Source of the DNA: Liolophura sinensis | Lineage: Eukaryota; Mollusca; Polyplacophora; Chitonida; Chitonidae | Assembly (NCBI RefSeq): GCF_032854445.1 | Contig: NW_027017961.1 | Coordinates: 124,001 to 188,000, forward strand | Direction: 5' to 3' | DNA length: 64,000 bases | Part shown: positions 20,870 through 35,110 of the stretch, piece by piece | Position numbering within the stretch: the stretch's first letter is position 1 | Layout: the number at the start of each line of letters is the position of its first letter | Position numbers and translations under genes: made by a program | The notes under the pieces: generated by a model | What the model was told of the DNA's origin: nothing | Databases searched by the model: none | Seen by the model: the letters and a program-made list of their open reading frames with translations, nothing else

Positions 20870-23800
20870 TGTTCAGTTACAAGATGAACATTGTAAACAT
20901 TATAAAAACATCATCAGTTACAAGGTGAACATTGTAATCAGTATAAAAGCATGCTCAGTTGCAAAATGGACATTGTAATCATTACATTAGCATATTCACT
21001 TACAAGATGAATATTGTAATTATTTTAATAACATTATCAGTTACAAAATAAACATTGTATTCATTACATTAGCACGTTCAATTACAAGATGAACATTGTA
21101 ATCATTATAAAAGCATGTTCAGTTACAAGGTGAACATTGTAATCATTATAAAAACATGCTCAGTTACAAGATGAACATTGTAATCATTATAATAGCATGT
21201 TCAGTTACAAGGTGGACATTGTAATCAGTATAAAAGAATGCCCAGTTGCAAAATGGACATTGTAATCATTACATAAGCATATTCAGTTACAAGATGAATA
21301 TTGTAATCATTATAATAACATCATCAGTTACAAAATGAACATTGTATTCATTATATTAGCACGTTCAATTACAAGATGAACATTGTAATCATTAAAATAT
21401 CATGCTAAGTTGCAAGATGAAGATTGTAATCCACATAATAGCATGTTCAGTTACAAGATGAACATTGTAATCATTGTAATAGCATGTTCAGTTACAAAGT
21501 GAACATTGTAATCCTTATAATTACATGTTCAGTTACAAGATGAACATTGTAATCATTATAAAAACATCATCAGTTGCAAGGTGAACATTGTAATCAGTGT
21601 ACAAGCATGCTCAGTTGCAAAATGGACATTGTAATCATTACAATAGCATATTCAGTTACAAGATGAACATTGTAATCATTATAATCATGTGCTCAGTTAC
21701 AAGGTGAACATTGTAATCATTACAATAGCGTGCTCAGTTACAAGATGAACATTGTAATCTTTATAAAAACATGCCCAGTTACAAGATGAACATTGTAATA
21801 GTTAAAATAGCATGTTCAGTTACGAAGTGAACATTGTAATCATTAAAATAGCATGCTCAGTTGCAAGATAAACATTGTAATCATTATAATATCATTTTCA
21901 GTTACAAGATGAAGATTGTAATCGACATAATAGCATGTTCAGTTACAAGATGAACATTGTAATCATTGTAATAGCATGTTCAGTTACAAAGTAAACATTG
22001 TAATCATTATAATAGCGTCAACGGTTGCAAAATCACCATTGTAATCAATATAATAGCATGCTCAGTTACAAAATGAATATTGCAATCATTATATTAGCAT
22101 ATTTCATTACAAGATGAACATTGTAATCATTATTATAGCATATGTAGTGACAAGATGAACATTGTAATCATTATAAAAACATCATCAGTTACAAGGTGAA
22201 CCTTGTAATCAGTATAAAAGCATGCTCAGTTGCAAAATGGACATTGTAATTATTATAATAACATGTTCAGTTACCAGAGAGAACGACGTTAAAACCCAAG
22301 CACTCACTCAGTTACCAGATGAACATTGTAATCATTATATTAGGACGTTCAGTTACAAGATGAACATTGTAATCAATATAATAGCATATTCAGTTACAAA
22401 ATGAACATTGTAATTATTATAATGTTATGTTTAGTTACAAGATGAACATTGTTATTAGTATAATAGCAGGTTCAGTTACAACATGAACATTTTAATCATT
22501 ATAATGGCATGCTCAATTACAAGATGAACATTGTAATCAGTATAATAGCATGCTCAGTTACAAACTTAACATTGTAATCAGTAAAATAGCATGCTCAGTT
22601 ACAATATTAACATTGTAATCAATATACTAGTATGCTCAGTTACAAGATGAACATTGTAATCATTGTAATAGCATGCTCAAATACAAGATGAGCAATGTAA
22701 TCATTATAATAGCATGCTCATTTACAAGATGAAAATTGTAATTAGTATAATAGCATGCTCAGTTACAAAATGAAGATTGTAATCATTATACTAGTATGCC
22801 CAGTTACAAGATGAACATTGTTGTCAGTATAATAGCATGTTCAGTTACAACATGAACATTGTAATCATTATAATAGCATGCTCAGTTACAGGATGAAGAT
22901 TGTAATCAGTATAATAGCACGCTCAGTTACAAAATTAATATTGTAATCATTATACTAGTATGCCCAGTTACAAGATGAACATTGTAATCATTATAAAAGC
23001 ATGTTCAGTTACAAGGTGAACATTGTAATCATTATAAAAACATGCTCAGTTACAAGATGAACATTGTAATCATTATAATAGCATGTTCAGTTACAAGGTG
23101 GACATTGTAATCAGTATAAAAGCATGCTCAGTTGCAAAATGGACATTGTAATCATTACATTTGCATATTCAGTTACAAGAAAAATATTGTAATCATTATA
23201 ATAACATCATCAGTTACAAAATGAACATTGTATTCATTATATTAGCACGTTCAATTACAAGATGAACATTGTAATGATTAAAATATCATGCTAAGTTGCA
23301 AGATGAAGATTGTAATCGACATAATAGCATGTTCAGTTACAAGATGAACATTGTAATCATTGTAATAGCATGTTTAGTTACAATATGAACATTGTAATCC
23401 TTATAATTGCATGTTCAGTTACAAGATGAACATTGTAATCATTATAAAAACATCATCAGTTGCAAGGTGAACATTGTAATCAGTATACAAGCATGCTCAG
23501 TTGCAAAATGGACATTGTAATGATTACAATAGCATATTCAGTTACAAGAACATTGTAATCATTATAATCATGTGCTCAGTTACAAGGTGAACATTGTAAT
23601 CATTACAATAGCGTGCTCAGTTACAAGATGAACATTGTAATCATTATAAAAACATGCCCAGTTACAAGATGAACATTGTAATAGTTATAATAGCATGTTC
23701 AGTTACGAAGTGAACATTGTAATTATTATAATTGCATGCTCAGTTGCAAGATAAACATTGTAATCATTATAATATCATTTTCAGTTACAAGATGAAGATT

Positions 23801-24045
23801 GTAATCGACATAATAGCATGTTCAGTTACAAGATGAACATTGTAATCAGTATAATAGCATGCTCAGTTACAAAATGAACATTGTAATCATTATACTAGTA
23901 TGCCCAGTTACAAGATGAACATTGTTATCAGTATAATAGCATGTTCAGTTACAACATGAACATTGTAATCATTATAATAGCATGCTCAGTTACAAAATGA
24001 AGATTGTAATCAGTATAATAGCATGCTCAGTTACAAAATGAACAT
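20870..24045 (+). repeat. 3.2-kb direct duplication within A3, copy 2
   Basis: Partner of 17100-20275. Carries a 4-bp deletion near 23545 (GTTACAAGAACATTG). The order of rare variants, including the chimeric monomer and the TACAATATTAAC monomers, is kept, so this is one duplication and not independent expansion. Confidence 0.75.
22268..22308 (+). repeat. Chimeric 41-bp monomer made of SINE1 tail, copy 2
   Basis: Identical in form to 18497-18537 and again exactly 41 bp from CAGTTACCAG to CAGTTACCAG. Its presence at the expected offset shows that the SINE-tail patch is older than the A3 duplication. Confidence 0.85.
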
Positions 24046-25683
24046 TGTAATCATTATACTAGTATGCCCAGTTACAAGATGAACATTGTTTTTAGTATAA
24101 TAGCATGTTCAGTTACAACATGAACATTGTAATCTGTATAATAGCATGCTCAGTTACAAAATGAAGATTGTAATCAGTATAATAGCATGCTCAGTTACAA
24201 AATGAATATTGTAATCATTATACTAGTATGCCCAGTTACAAGATGAACATTGTAATCATTATAAAAGCATGTTCAGTTACAAGGTGAACATTGTAATCAT
24301 TATAAAAGCATGCTCAGTTACAAGATGAACATTGTAATCATTATAATAGCATGTTCAGTTACAAGGTGGACATTGTAATCAGTATAAAAGCATGCTCAGT
24401 TGCAAAATGGACGTTGTCATCATTACATTAGCATATTCACTTACAAGATGAATATTGTAATCATTATAATAACATCATCAGTTACTAAATGAACATTGTA
24501 TTCATTAAATTAGCACGTTCAATTACAAGACGAACATTGTAATCATTATAATATCATGCTCAGTTGCAAGATGAAGATTGTAATCGACATATTAGCATGT
24601 TTAGTTACAAGATGAACATTGTAATCGACATAATAGCATGTTCAGTTACAAGATGAACAATATAATCATTCTAAAAACATCATCAGTTGCAAGGTGAACA
24701 TTGTAATCAGTATACAAGCATGCTCAGTTGCAAAATGGACATTGTAATGATTACAATAGCATATTCAGTTACAAGATGAACATTGGAAGAAATATTTTTA
24801 GAATAAATCGCTTCCAAACTCTGGTATATTCACCTTAGTTTAACTAAACGCCATCATATCGTATTTATGTTAATTACATGTAATATTGTAATAGGCATGT
24901 TCTTAAGTCAAGTGGCCCTTTGTTAGACTGTTTAGCCTTTCAAAACGGAAACTACAGGTATGCATATTTAAGAGAACTTAAGTTTGTCCTTTTTTAAAAC
25001 CATTTTCTTCATTCCTCAATGAAAAATACAAGCATTGTTTCGCACCCCTATTTGCAGCGTACTGGCAATGGGCCAAATGTGTAGAATACGATATCTGTGA
25101 AATTAATCTGACTGCAATAAGATCAGAAAATTCGACCCCAATTCTTTGATGGTTTTCTCTACGGTTCTTCTATATCGGGACTAGTCTTGCTGACAATGGT
25201 AACTGATGCTCGTCGGCAGGTACACGTACGTTAATGAGATCAATAACTTTGTCTCTTTCTTTCAGGACAAATATGTACCTTATTAAACTAACGGTTTTGA
25301 CAGATAAATGTAACAGCTCTGTGATCTCATCATGTTAGAAATGAAATAAAAAATGCGATATAGACGTACTTGAGCTCCTAATATGTTTTTTCCAGAGTGC
25401 TTACGGTGGACTTCGTTTGGATTCTGTGAGGGTTTTGATAGGTCTGTTATATGTTAATTGTGGATTACTGAAAACTCGCACCGCTAATATTATATGTACA
25501 AACATGTATACTTAAAGCCTTCCTTTCACTAGGAAATAAAATAGCCTGAGTAGGAGCCTTGTCAGGTGGGGTTATGTATGGGAGGACTAAGGTTTGCCTG
25601 AAGTGAAAGACATAGGTACAGTAAATGGCGCAGAGACATACATGTCTTTACAGATAAATGTTATCTGATCGTCAGTTGCACAG

Positions 25684-26048
25684 ACCGGCCCGGATAGCAC
25701 AGTTGGTAGAGCGTCCGCTTCGGGACCGGTAGATCCAGGATCAATCCTTGGTCGAGTCACACCTAAGACTTTAAAAGAGGAAGTTGTGACTTCCTCGTTT
25801 GGCGTTCAGCATGAAGGGGATAGTGCAACGACTGGTTGACCCGTTTCAGTATAATGGCTCGGGCGGGGCGGCTTACTTGCCTTCGGTAAGTCGTCTCAGT
25901 GATGCAGCACTAAATAAAAGAGCGGTGAAAATCCGTCCTGCAACAAGGAGGCACATTACACGTGCATGCACCCTAATGATTCCTTCGTCGTCATATGACT
26001 GAAAAATTGTTGAGTACGACGTTAAACCCCAAGCACTCACTCACTCAC
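25684..26048 (+). mobile_element. SINE1 in S3
   Basis: 365 bp with intact A box and B-box-like site. The 3' target-site duplication has one change (TCAGTCGCACAG) relative to the 5' copy. The body frame 25799-26002 begins at TTG and is not considered a gene. Confidence 0.88.
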
Positions 26049-26111
26049 TCAGTCGCACAGCGACATACATGTCTATACAGAAAAATGCTATCTGATCGCA
26101 GTCAGTGTAAA

Positions 26112-26248
26112 ATTCCTGACGGTGTTTACTGTGCAGCAGAGATTCAGGATGGTGCTTACTGTGTAGCAGAGTTTCAGGATGGTATTTACTGTGCAGCAGA
26201 GATTCAGGATGGTGTTTACGGTGCAACAGAGATTCAGTATGGTGTTAA
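26112..26248 (+). repeat. 30-bp minisatellite in S3
   Basis: Same 4.5 units as S1; the plus-strand and minus-strand frames are both open. The minus-strand frame differs by one residue because of the changed target-site duplication. Confidence 0.9.
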
Positions 26249-26500
26249 TTGATTTAATCAACGATTCAGGAAAACACAGTGATCCAGGTTTAGAAGCTGC
26301 CTGACTTCAGGTTATATTAATATCTTGAAGTAATGATACTTCGTTGCTTGAAACCATTTAAACATCCGAATTCCACTGACTCTGTCAACACGCTGGATGA
26401 AAGAATAAATTGGAGTGAAATCAGTTAGAGAAACACATGATTTTCTATCGGCCTCACAACGTTTTACATTTTACTTACTTATTTAATTTTTGTTTGAGGA

Positions 26501-26539
26501 GGGCCTCAGTTACCGAGGGGGTCAGCACGCCATCGAGCT
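26501..26539 (+). mobile_element. SINE2 stub in S3
   Basis: The first 39 or so bases of SINE2, with the last few altered (CATCGAGCT). The rest is deleted as in S2. Confidence 0.78.
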
Positions 26540-26780
26540 TTGTAATCCCACATGGAACACTGGGGTTAGAGCTGATTTCCTAGCTGGCACCATCTTTTAA
26601 GTGTCAATATTGAGAAATGCCTTCTATTTCTTCTCAACGATCAACGGTACAAAGATGCAGTTTGGACCAAATACACGCTAAAAAGCTCATCTTATCCCCA
26701 CACATTATCCACACTAAATCTTTCATTTATCCCCTCAGCTGAAATAGACTAAATCCAGTTAAAGAGACTCGTGTTTTATG

Positions 26781-29700
26781 ATAGCATGCTCAGTTACAAG
26801 ATAAACATTGTAAACATTATATTATCACGCTCACTTACAAGGTAAACATTGTAATCATTATAATAGAAAGCTCAGTTACAAGATGAAAATTGTAATCATA
26901 ATAGCATGTTCAGTTACAAGATGAATATTGTAATCATTATAATAACATCATCAGTTACAAAATGAACATTGTATTCATTATATTAGCACGTTCAATTACA
27001 ACATGAACATTGTAATCATTATAATAGCATGCTCAGTTACAAGATGAACATTGTAAACAGTATAATAGCGTGCTCATTTCCAAAATGAACATTGTCATCA
27101 TTATAATAGCATGCTAAGTTACAAGATGAACATTGTAATCATTATAAAAACATCTTCAGTTACAAGGTGAACATTGTAATCAGTATAAAAGCATGCTCAG
27201 TTGAAAAATGAACATTGTAATCATTACATTAGCATATTCACTTACAAGATGAATATTGTAATCATTATAATAACATCATCAGTTACAAAATAAACATTGC
27301 ATTCATTATATTAGCACGTTCAATTACAAGATGAACATTGTAATCATTATAAAAGCATGTTCAGTTACAAGGTGAACATTGTAATCATTATAAAAACATG
27401 CTCAGTTACAAGATGAACATTGTAATCATTATAATAGCATGTTCAGTTACAAGATGAATATTGTAATCATTATAATAACATCATCAGTTACAAAATGAAC
27501 ATTGTATTCATTATATTAGCACGTTCAATTACAAGATGAACATTGTAATCATTATAATAGCATGTTCAGTTACAAGGTGAACATTGCAATCATTATAAAA
27601 ACATGCCCAGTTACAAGATGAACATTGTAATACTTCTAATAGCATGTTCAGTTACGAAGTGAACATTGTAATCATTATAATAGCATGCTCAGTTTCAAGA
27701 TAAACATTGTAATCATTATAATATCATTTTCAGTTGCAAGATGAAGATTGTAATCGACATAATAGCATATTCAGTTACAAGATGAACATTGTAATCATTG
27801 TAATAGCATGTTCAGTTACAAAGTTAACATTGTAATCCTTATAATTGCATGTTCAGTTACAAGATGAACATTTTAATATTATAAAAACATCATCAGTTGC
27901 AAGGTGAACATTGTAATCAGTATACAAGCATGCTCAGTTGCAAATTGGACATTGTAATCATTACAATAGCATATTCAGTTACAAGATGAACATTGTAATC
28001 ATTATAATCATGTGCTTAGTTACAAGGTGAACATTGTAATCATTACAATAGCGTGCTCAGTTACAAGATGAACATTGTAATCATTATAAAAACATGCCCA
28101 GTTACAAGATGAACATTGTAATAGTTAAAATAGCATGATCAGTTACGAAGTGAACATTGTAATCATTATAATATCACTTTCAGTTGCAAGACAAACATTG
28201 TAATCATTATAATATCATTTTCAGTTACAAGATGAAGATTGTAATCGACATAATAGCATGTTCAGTTACAAGATGAACATTGCAATCATTGTAATAGCAT
28301 GATCAGTTACAAAGTAAACATTGTAATCATTATAATAGCGTCAACGGTTACAAAATCACCATTGTAATCAATATAATAGCATGCTCAGTTACAAAATGAA
28401 TATTGCAATTATTATATTAGCATATTTCATTACAAGATGAACATTGTAATCATTATTATAGCATATGTAGTTACAAGATGAACATTGTAATCAATATAAA
28501 AACATCATCAGTTACAAGGTGAACATTGTAATCAGTATAAAAGCATGCTCAGTTGCAAAATGGATATTGTAATCATTACATTAGCTTATTCACTTACAAG
28601 ATGAACATTGTAATCATTATAATAATGTGCTCAGTTACAAGGTGAACAATGTAATCATTGTAATAGCATGTTCAGTTACAAAGTGAACATTGTAATCCTT
28701 ATAATTGCATGTTCAGTTACAAAGTGAACATTGTAATCATTATAAAAACATCATCAGTTGCAATGTGAACATTGTAATCAGTATACAAGCATGCTCAGTT
28801 GCAAACTGGACATTGTAATCATTACAATAGCATATTCAGTTACAAGATGAACATTGTAATCATTATGATAATGCGCTCAGTTACAAGGTGAACAATGTAA
28901 TCTTTGTAATAGCATGTTCAGTTACAAAGTGAACATTGTAATCCTTATAATTGCATGTTTAGTTACAAGATGAACATTGTAATCATTATAAAAACATAAA
29001 CAGTTACAAGGTGAACATTGTAATCAGTATACAAGCATGCTCAGTTGCAAAATGGACATTGTAATCATTACATTAGCATATTCACTTACAAGATGAATAT
29101 TGTAATCATTATAATAACATCATCAGTTACAACATAAGCATTGTATTCATTATATTAGCTCGTTCACTTGCATGATAAACATTGTAATCATTATAAAAGC
29201 ATGTTCAGTTACAAGGTGAACATAGTAATCATTTTAAAAACATGCTCAGTTGCAAGATGAAGATTGTAATCGACATAATAGCATGTTCAGTTATAAGATG
29301 AACATTGTAATCATTATAAAAACATCATCAGTTGCAAGGTGAACATTGTAATCAGTATACAAGCATGCTCAGTTGCAAGATAAACATTGTAATCATTACA
29401 TTAGCATATTCACTTACAAGATGAATATTGTAATCATTATAATAACATCATCAGTTACAAAGTAAACATTGTATTCATTATATTAGCACGTTCAATTACA
29501 AGATGAACATTGTAATCATTGTAAAAGCATGTTCAGTTACAAGGTGAATATCGTAATCATTATAAAAACATGCTTTGTTACAAGATGAACATTCTAATCA
29601 TTATAATAGCATGTTCAGTTACAAGGTGGACATTGTAATCATTATAATATCATGCTCAGTTGCAAGATAAAGATTGTAATCAACATAATAGCATGTCCAG

Positions 29701-30376
29701 TTACAAGATGAACATTGTAATTATTGTAATAGCATGTTCAGTTACAAAGTGAACATTGTAATCCTTATAATTGCATGTTCAGTTACAAGATGAACGTTGT
29801 AATCATTATAAAAACATCATCAGTTCCTAGGTGAACATTGTAATCAGTATACAAGCATGCTCAGTTGCAAAATGGACATTGTAATCATTGCAATAGCATA
29901 TTCAGTTACAAGATGAACATTGCAATCATTATAATAATGTGCTCAGTTACAAGGTGAACATTAAAATCATTACAATAGCGTGCTCAGTTACAAGGTGAAC
30001 ATTGTAATTATTATAAAAACATGCCTAGTTACAAGATGAACATTGTAATAGTTAAAATAGCATGCTCAAATACAAGATGAGCAATGTAATCATTATAATA
30101 GCATGCTCAATTACAAGATGAAAATTGTAATTCGTATAATAGCATGCTCAGTTACAACATGAACATTGTAATCATTATAATAGCATGTTCAGTTACAAGA
30201 TGAACATTGTAATCAGTATAATAGCATGCTCAGTTACAAAATTAATATTTTAATTATTACACTAGTATGCCCAGTTACAAGATGAACATTGTAATCAGTA
30301 TAATAGCGTGCTCAGTTACAAGATGAGCAATGTAATCATTATAATAGCATGTTCAGTTACCAGATGAACATTGTAA
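26781..30376 (+). repeat. 41-bp satellite array A4
   Basis: About 88 monomers. Opens with the array-start order in the variant TGTAAACATTATATTATCACG, shared with A7 and A10, and closes with the common array-end order (ATTAATATTTTAATTAT near 30240, then TTACCAGATG). No gene. Confidence 0.95.
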
Positions 30377-31657
30377 GAATTATTTTTAGAATAAATCGCT
30401 TCCAAACTCTGGTATATTCACCTTAGTTTAACTAAACGCCATCACATCGTATTTATGTTAATTACATGTAATATTGTAATAGGCATGTTCTTAAGTCAAG
30501 TGGCCCTTTGTTAGACTGTTTAGCCTTTCAAAACGGAAACTACAGGTATGCATATTTAAGAGAACTTAAGTTTGTCCTTTTTTAAAACCATTTTCTTCAT
30601 TCCTCAATGAAAAATACATGCATTGTTTCGCACCCCTATTTGCAGCGTACTGGCAATGGGCCAAATGTGTAGAATACGATATCTGTGAAATTAATCTGAC
30701 TGCAATAAGATCAGAAAATTCGACCCCAATTCTTTGATGGTTTTCTCTACGGTTCTTCTATATCGGGACTAGTCTTGCTGACAATGGTAACTGATGCTCG
30801 TCGGCAGGTACACGTACGTTAATGAGATCAATAACTTTGTCTCTTTCTTTCAGGACAAATATGTAACTTATTAAACTAACGGTTTTGACAGATAAATGTA
30901 ACAGCTCTGTGATCTCATCATGTTAGAAATAAAATAACAAACTCGATATAGACGTACTTGAGCTCCTAATATGTTTTTTCCAGAGTGCTTACGGTGGACT
31001 TCGTTTGGATTCTGTGAGGGTTTTGATAGGTCTGTTATATGTTAATTGTGGATTACTGAAAACTCGCTCCACTAATATTATATGTACAAACATGTTTGCT
31101 TAAAGCCTTCCTTTCACTAGGAAATAAAATAGCCTGAGTAGGAGCCTTGTCAGGTGGGGTTATGTATGGGAGGACTAAGGTTTGCCTGAAGTGAAAGACA
31201 TAGGTACAGTAAATGGCGCAGAGACATACATGTCTTTACAGATAAATGTTATCTGATCGTCAGTTGCACAGACCGGCCCGGATAGCACAGTTGATAGAGC
31301 GTCCGCTTCGGGACCGGTAGATCCAGGATCAATCCTTGGTCGAGTCACACCTAAGACTTTAAAAGAGGAAGTTGTAACTTCCTCGTTTGGTGTTCAGCAT
31401 GAAGGGGATAGTGCAACGACTGGTTGACCCGTTTCAGCATAATGGCTCGGGCGGGGCGGCTTACTTGCCTTCGGTAAGTCGTCTCAGTGATGCAGCACTA
31501 AATAAAAGAGCGGTGAAAATCCGTCCTGCAACAAGGAGGCACATTACACGTGCATGCACCCTAATGATTCCTTCGTCGTCATATGACTGAAAAATTGTTG
31601 AGTACGACGTTAAACCCCAAGCACTCACTCACTCACTCAGTTGCACAGCGACATACA
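30377..31657 (+). repeat. Spacer S4, short class
   Basis: About 1.28 kb. It matches S1 through SINE1 and its 3' target-site duplication, then switches at GCGACATACAT into satellite reading ACAAGATGAAG. Minisatellite, SINE2 and the common right end are all missing. S7 and S8 have the same junction. The left 0.88 kb before SINE1 holds no gene. Confidence 0.92.
31272..31636 (+). mobile_element. SINE1 in S4, A box altered
   Basis: 365 bp. The A box reads TAGCACAGTTGA instead of TAGCACAGTTGG, which should weaken polymerase III recruitment. The body has a G-to-A change in the TTGTAACTTCC stretch, also seen in S7 and S8. The body frame at 31387 starts at a non-ATG codon and is not a gene. Confidence 0.87.
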
Positions 31658-34215
31658 TACAAGATGAAGATTGTAATCGACATAATAGCATGTTCAGTTA
31701 CAAAATGAACATTGTAATCATTGTAATAGCATGTTAAGTTACAAAGTGAACATTGTAATCCTTATAATTGCATGTTCAGTTACAAGATGAACATTGTAAT
31801 CATTATAAAAACATCATCAGTTGCAAGGTGAACATTGTAATCAGTATACAAGCATGCTCAGTAGCAAAATGGACATTGTAATCATTACAATAGCATATTC
31901 AGTTACAAGATGAACATTGTAATCATTATAATCATGTGCTCAGTTACAAGGTGAACATTGTAATCATTACAATAGCGTGCTCAGTTACAAGATGAACATT
32001 GTAATCATTATAAAAACATGCCCAGTTAAAAGATGAACATTGTAATAGTTAAAATAGCATGATCAGTTACAAAGTGAACATTGTAATCATTATAATAGCA
32101 TGCTCAGTTGCAAGATAAACATTGTAATCATTATAATATCATTTTCAGTTACAAGATGAAGATTGTAATCGACATAGTAGCATGTTCGGTTACAAGATGA
32201 ACATTGTAATCATTGTAATAGCATGTTCAGTTACAAAGTAAACATTGTAATCATTATAATAGCGTCAACGGTTACAAAATCACCATTGTAATCAATATAA
32301 TAGCATGCTCAGTTACAAAATGAATATTGCAATCATTATATTAGCATATTTCATTACAAGATGAACATTGTAATCATTATTATAGCATATGTAGTTACAA
32401 GATGAACATTGTAATCATTATAAAAACATCATCAGTTACAAGGTGAACTTTGTAATCAGTATAAAAGCATGCTCAGTTGCAAAATGGATATTGTAATCAT
32501 TACATTAGCATATTCACTTACAAGATGAACATTGTAATTATTATAATAATGTGCTCAGTTACAAGGTGAACAATGTAATCATTGTAATAGCATGTTCAGT
32601 TACAAAGTGAACATTGTATTCCTTATAATTGCATGTTCACTTTCAAAGTGAACATTGTAATCATTATAAAAACATCATCGGTTGCAAAGTGAAAATTGTA
32701 ATCAGTATACAAGCATGCTCAGTTGCAAAATGGACATTGTAATCATTACAATAGCATATTCAGTTACAAGATGAACATTGTAATCATTATAATAATGTGC
32801 TCAGTTACAAGGTGAACAATGTAATCATTGTAATAGCATGTTCAGTTACAAAGTGAACATTGTAATCCTTATAATTGCATGTTCAGTTACAAGATGACCA
32901 TTGTAATCATTATAAAAAAATAAACAGTTTCAAGGTGAACATTGTAATCAGTATACAAGCATGCTCAGTTGCAAAATGGACATTGTAATCATTACATTAG
33001 CATATTCACTTACAAGATGAATATTGTAATCATTATAATAACATCATCAGTTACAACATAAGCATTGTATTCATTATATTAGCTCGTTGACTTACAAGAT
33101 AAATTTTGTAATCATTATAAAAGCATGTTCAGTTACAAGGTAAACATAGTAATCATTTTAAAAACATGCTCAGTTGCAAGATGAAGATTGTAATCGACAT
33201 AATAGCATGTTTAGTTACAAGATGAACATTGTAATCATTATAAAAACATCATCAGTTGCAAGGTGAACATTGTAATCAGTATACAAGCATGCTCAGTTGC
33301 AAGATAAACATTGTAATCATTACATTAGCATATTCACTTACAAGATGAATATTGTAATCATTATAATAACATCATCAGTTACAAAATAAACATTGTATTC
33401 ATTATATTAGCACGTTCAATTACAAGATGAACATTGTAATCATTATAAAAGCATGTTCAGTTACAAGGTGAACATTGTAATCTTTATAATAGCATGTTCA
33501 GTTACAAGGTGGACATTGTAAGTATAAAAGCATGCTCAGTTGCAAAATGGACGTTGTAATCATTACATAAGCATATTCAGTTACAAGATGAATATTGTAA
33601 TCATTATAATAACATCATCAGTTACAAAATGAACATTGTATTCATTATATTAGCACGTTCAATTACAAGATGAACATTGTAATCATTATAATATCATGCT
33701 CAGTTGCAAGATGAACATTGTAATCGACATAATAGAATGTTCAGTTACAAAGTGAACATTGTAATCCTTATAATTGCATGTTCAGTTACAAGATGAACAC
33801 TGTAATCATTATAAAAACATCATCAGTTCCAAGGTGAACATTGTAATCAGTATACAAGCATGCTCAGTTGCAAAATTGACATTGTAATCATTGCAATAGC
33901 ATATTCAGTTACAAGATGAGCAATGTAATCATTATAATAGCATCCTCAATTACAAGATGAAGATTGTAATTCGTATAATAGCATGCTCAGTTACAACATG
34001 AACATTGTAATCATTATAATAGCATGTTCAGTTACAAGATGAACATTGTAATCAGTATAATAGCATGCTCAGTTACAAAATTAATATTTTAATTATTACA
34101 CTAGTATGCCCAGTTACAAGATGAACATTGTAATCAGTATTATAGCGTGCTCAGTTACAAGATGAGCAATGTAATCATTATAATAGCATGTTCACTTACC
34201 AGATGAACATTGTAA
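31658..34215 (+). repeat. 41-bp satellite array A5
   Basis: About 62 monomers. It lacks the usual array start and begins mid-order with GAAGATTGTAATCGAC. A8 and A9 have this same opening (GTTAAGTTACAAAG follows in all three), so the short-spacer junction and its flanking monomers were copied together. Contains the 38-bp monomer CATTGTAAGTATAAAAGC near 33515. Right edge is TTACCAG class. Confidence 0.94.
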
Positions 34216-35110
34216 GAAATATTTTTAGAATAAATCGCTTCCAAACTCTGGTATATTCACCTTAGTTTAACTAAACGCCATCATATCGTATTTATGTTAA
34301 TTACATGTAATATTTTAATAGGCATGTTCTTAAATCAAGTGGCCCTTTGTTAGACTGTTTAGCCTTTCAAAACGGAAACTACAGGTATGCATATTTAAGA
34401 GAACTTATGTTTGTCCTTTTTTAAAACCATTTTCTTCATTCCTCAATGAAAAATACATGCATTGTTTCGCACCCCTATTTGCAGCGTTCTGGCAATGGGC
34501 CAAATGTGTAGAATACGATATCTGTGAAATTAATCTGACTGCAATAAGATCAGAAAATTCGACCCCAATTCTTTGATGGTTTTCTCTACGGTTCTTCTAT
34601 ATCGGGACTAGTCTTGCTGACAATGGTAACTGATGCTCGTCGGCAGGTACACGTACGTTAATGAGATCAATAACTTTGTCTCTTTCTTTCAGGACAAATA
34701 TGTACCTCATTAAACTAACGGTTTTGACAGATAAATGTAACAGCTCTGTGATCTCATCATGTTAGAAATGAAATAAAAAATGCGATATAGACGTACTTGA
34801 GCTCCTAATATGTTTTTTCCAGAGTGCTTACGGTGGACTTCGTTTGGATTCTGTGAGGGTTTTGATAGGTCTGTTATATGTTAACTGTGGATTACTGAAA
34901 ACTCGCACCGCTAATATTATATGTACAAACATGTATACTAAAAGCCTTCCTTTCACTAGGAAATAAAATAGCCTGAGTAGGAGCCTTGTCAGGTGGGGTT
35001 ATGTATGGGAGGACTAAGGTTTGCCTGAAGTGAAAGACATAGGTACAGTAAATGGCGCAGAGACATACATGTCTTTACAGATAAATGTTATCTGATCGTC
35101 AGTTGCACAG

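Larger units (their letters stand above)
15500..24787 (+). repeat. 41-bp satellite array A3
   Basis: About 226 monomers. It shows clear higher-order structure. The array-start block (15511-16368) is repeated directly after itself. Blocks at about 17100-20275 and 20870-24045 are near-copies offset by about 3.77 kb. One monomer in each of these copies is replaced by SINE1-tail sequence. The right edge is ATTCAGTTACAAG-class, with CATTGGAAG instead of CATTGTAAG at the border. Plus-strand 60-codon frames at 18451 and 22222 are the same chance frame in the two copies. Confidence 0.95.
24788..26780 (+). repeat. Spacer S3, medium class
   Basis: About 1.99 kb with the same deletion as S2, but the junction reads CATCGAGCTTTGTAATCC. 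Left edge is the GAAATATTTTTAG form shared with S1 and S5. Contains SINE1, the minisatellite and the SINE2 stub. The left 0.9 kb and the part between minisatellite and stub hold no gene. Confidence 0.92.
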
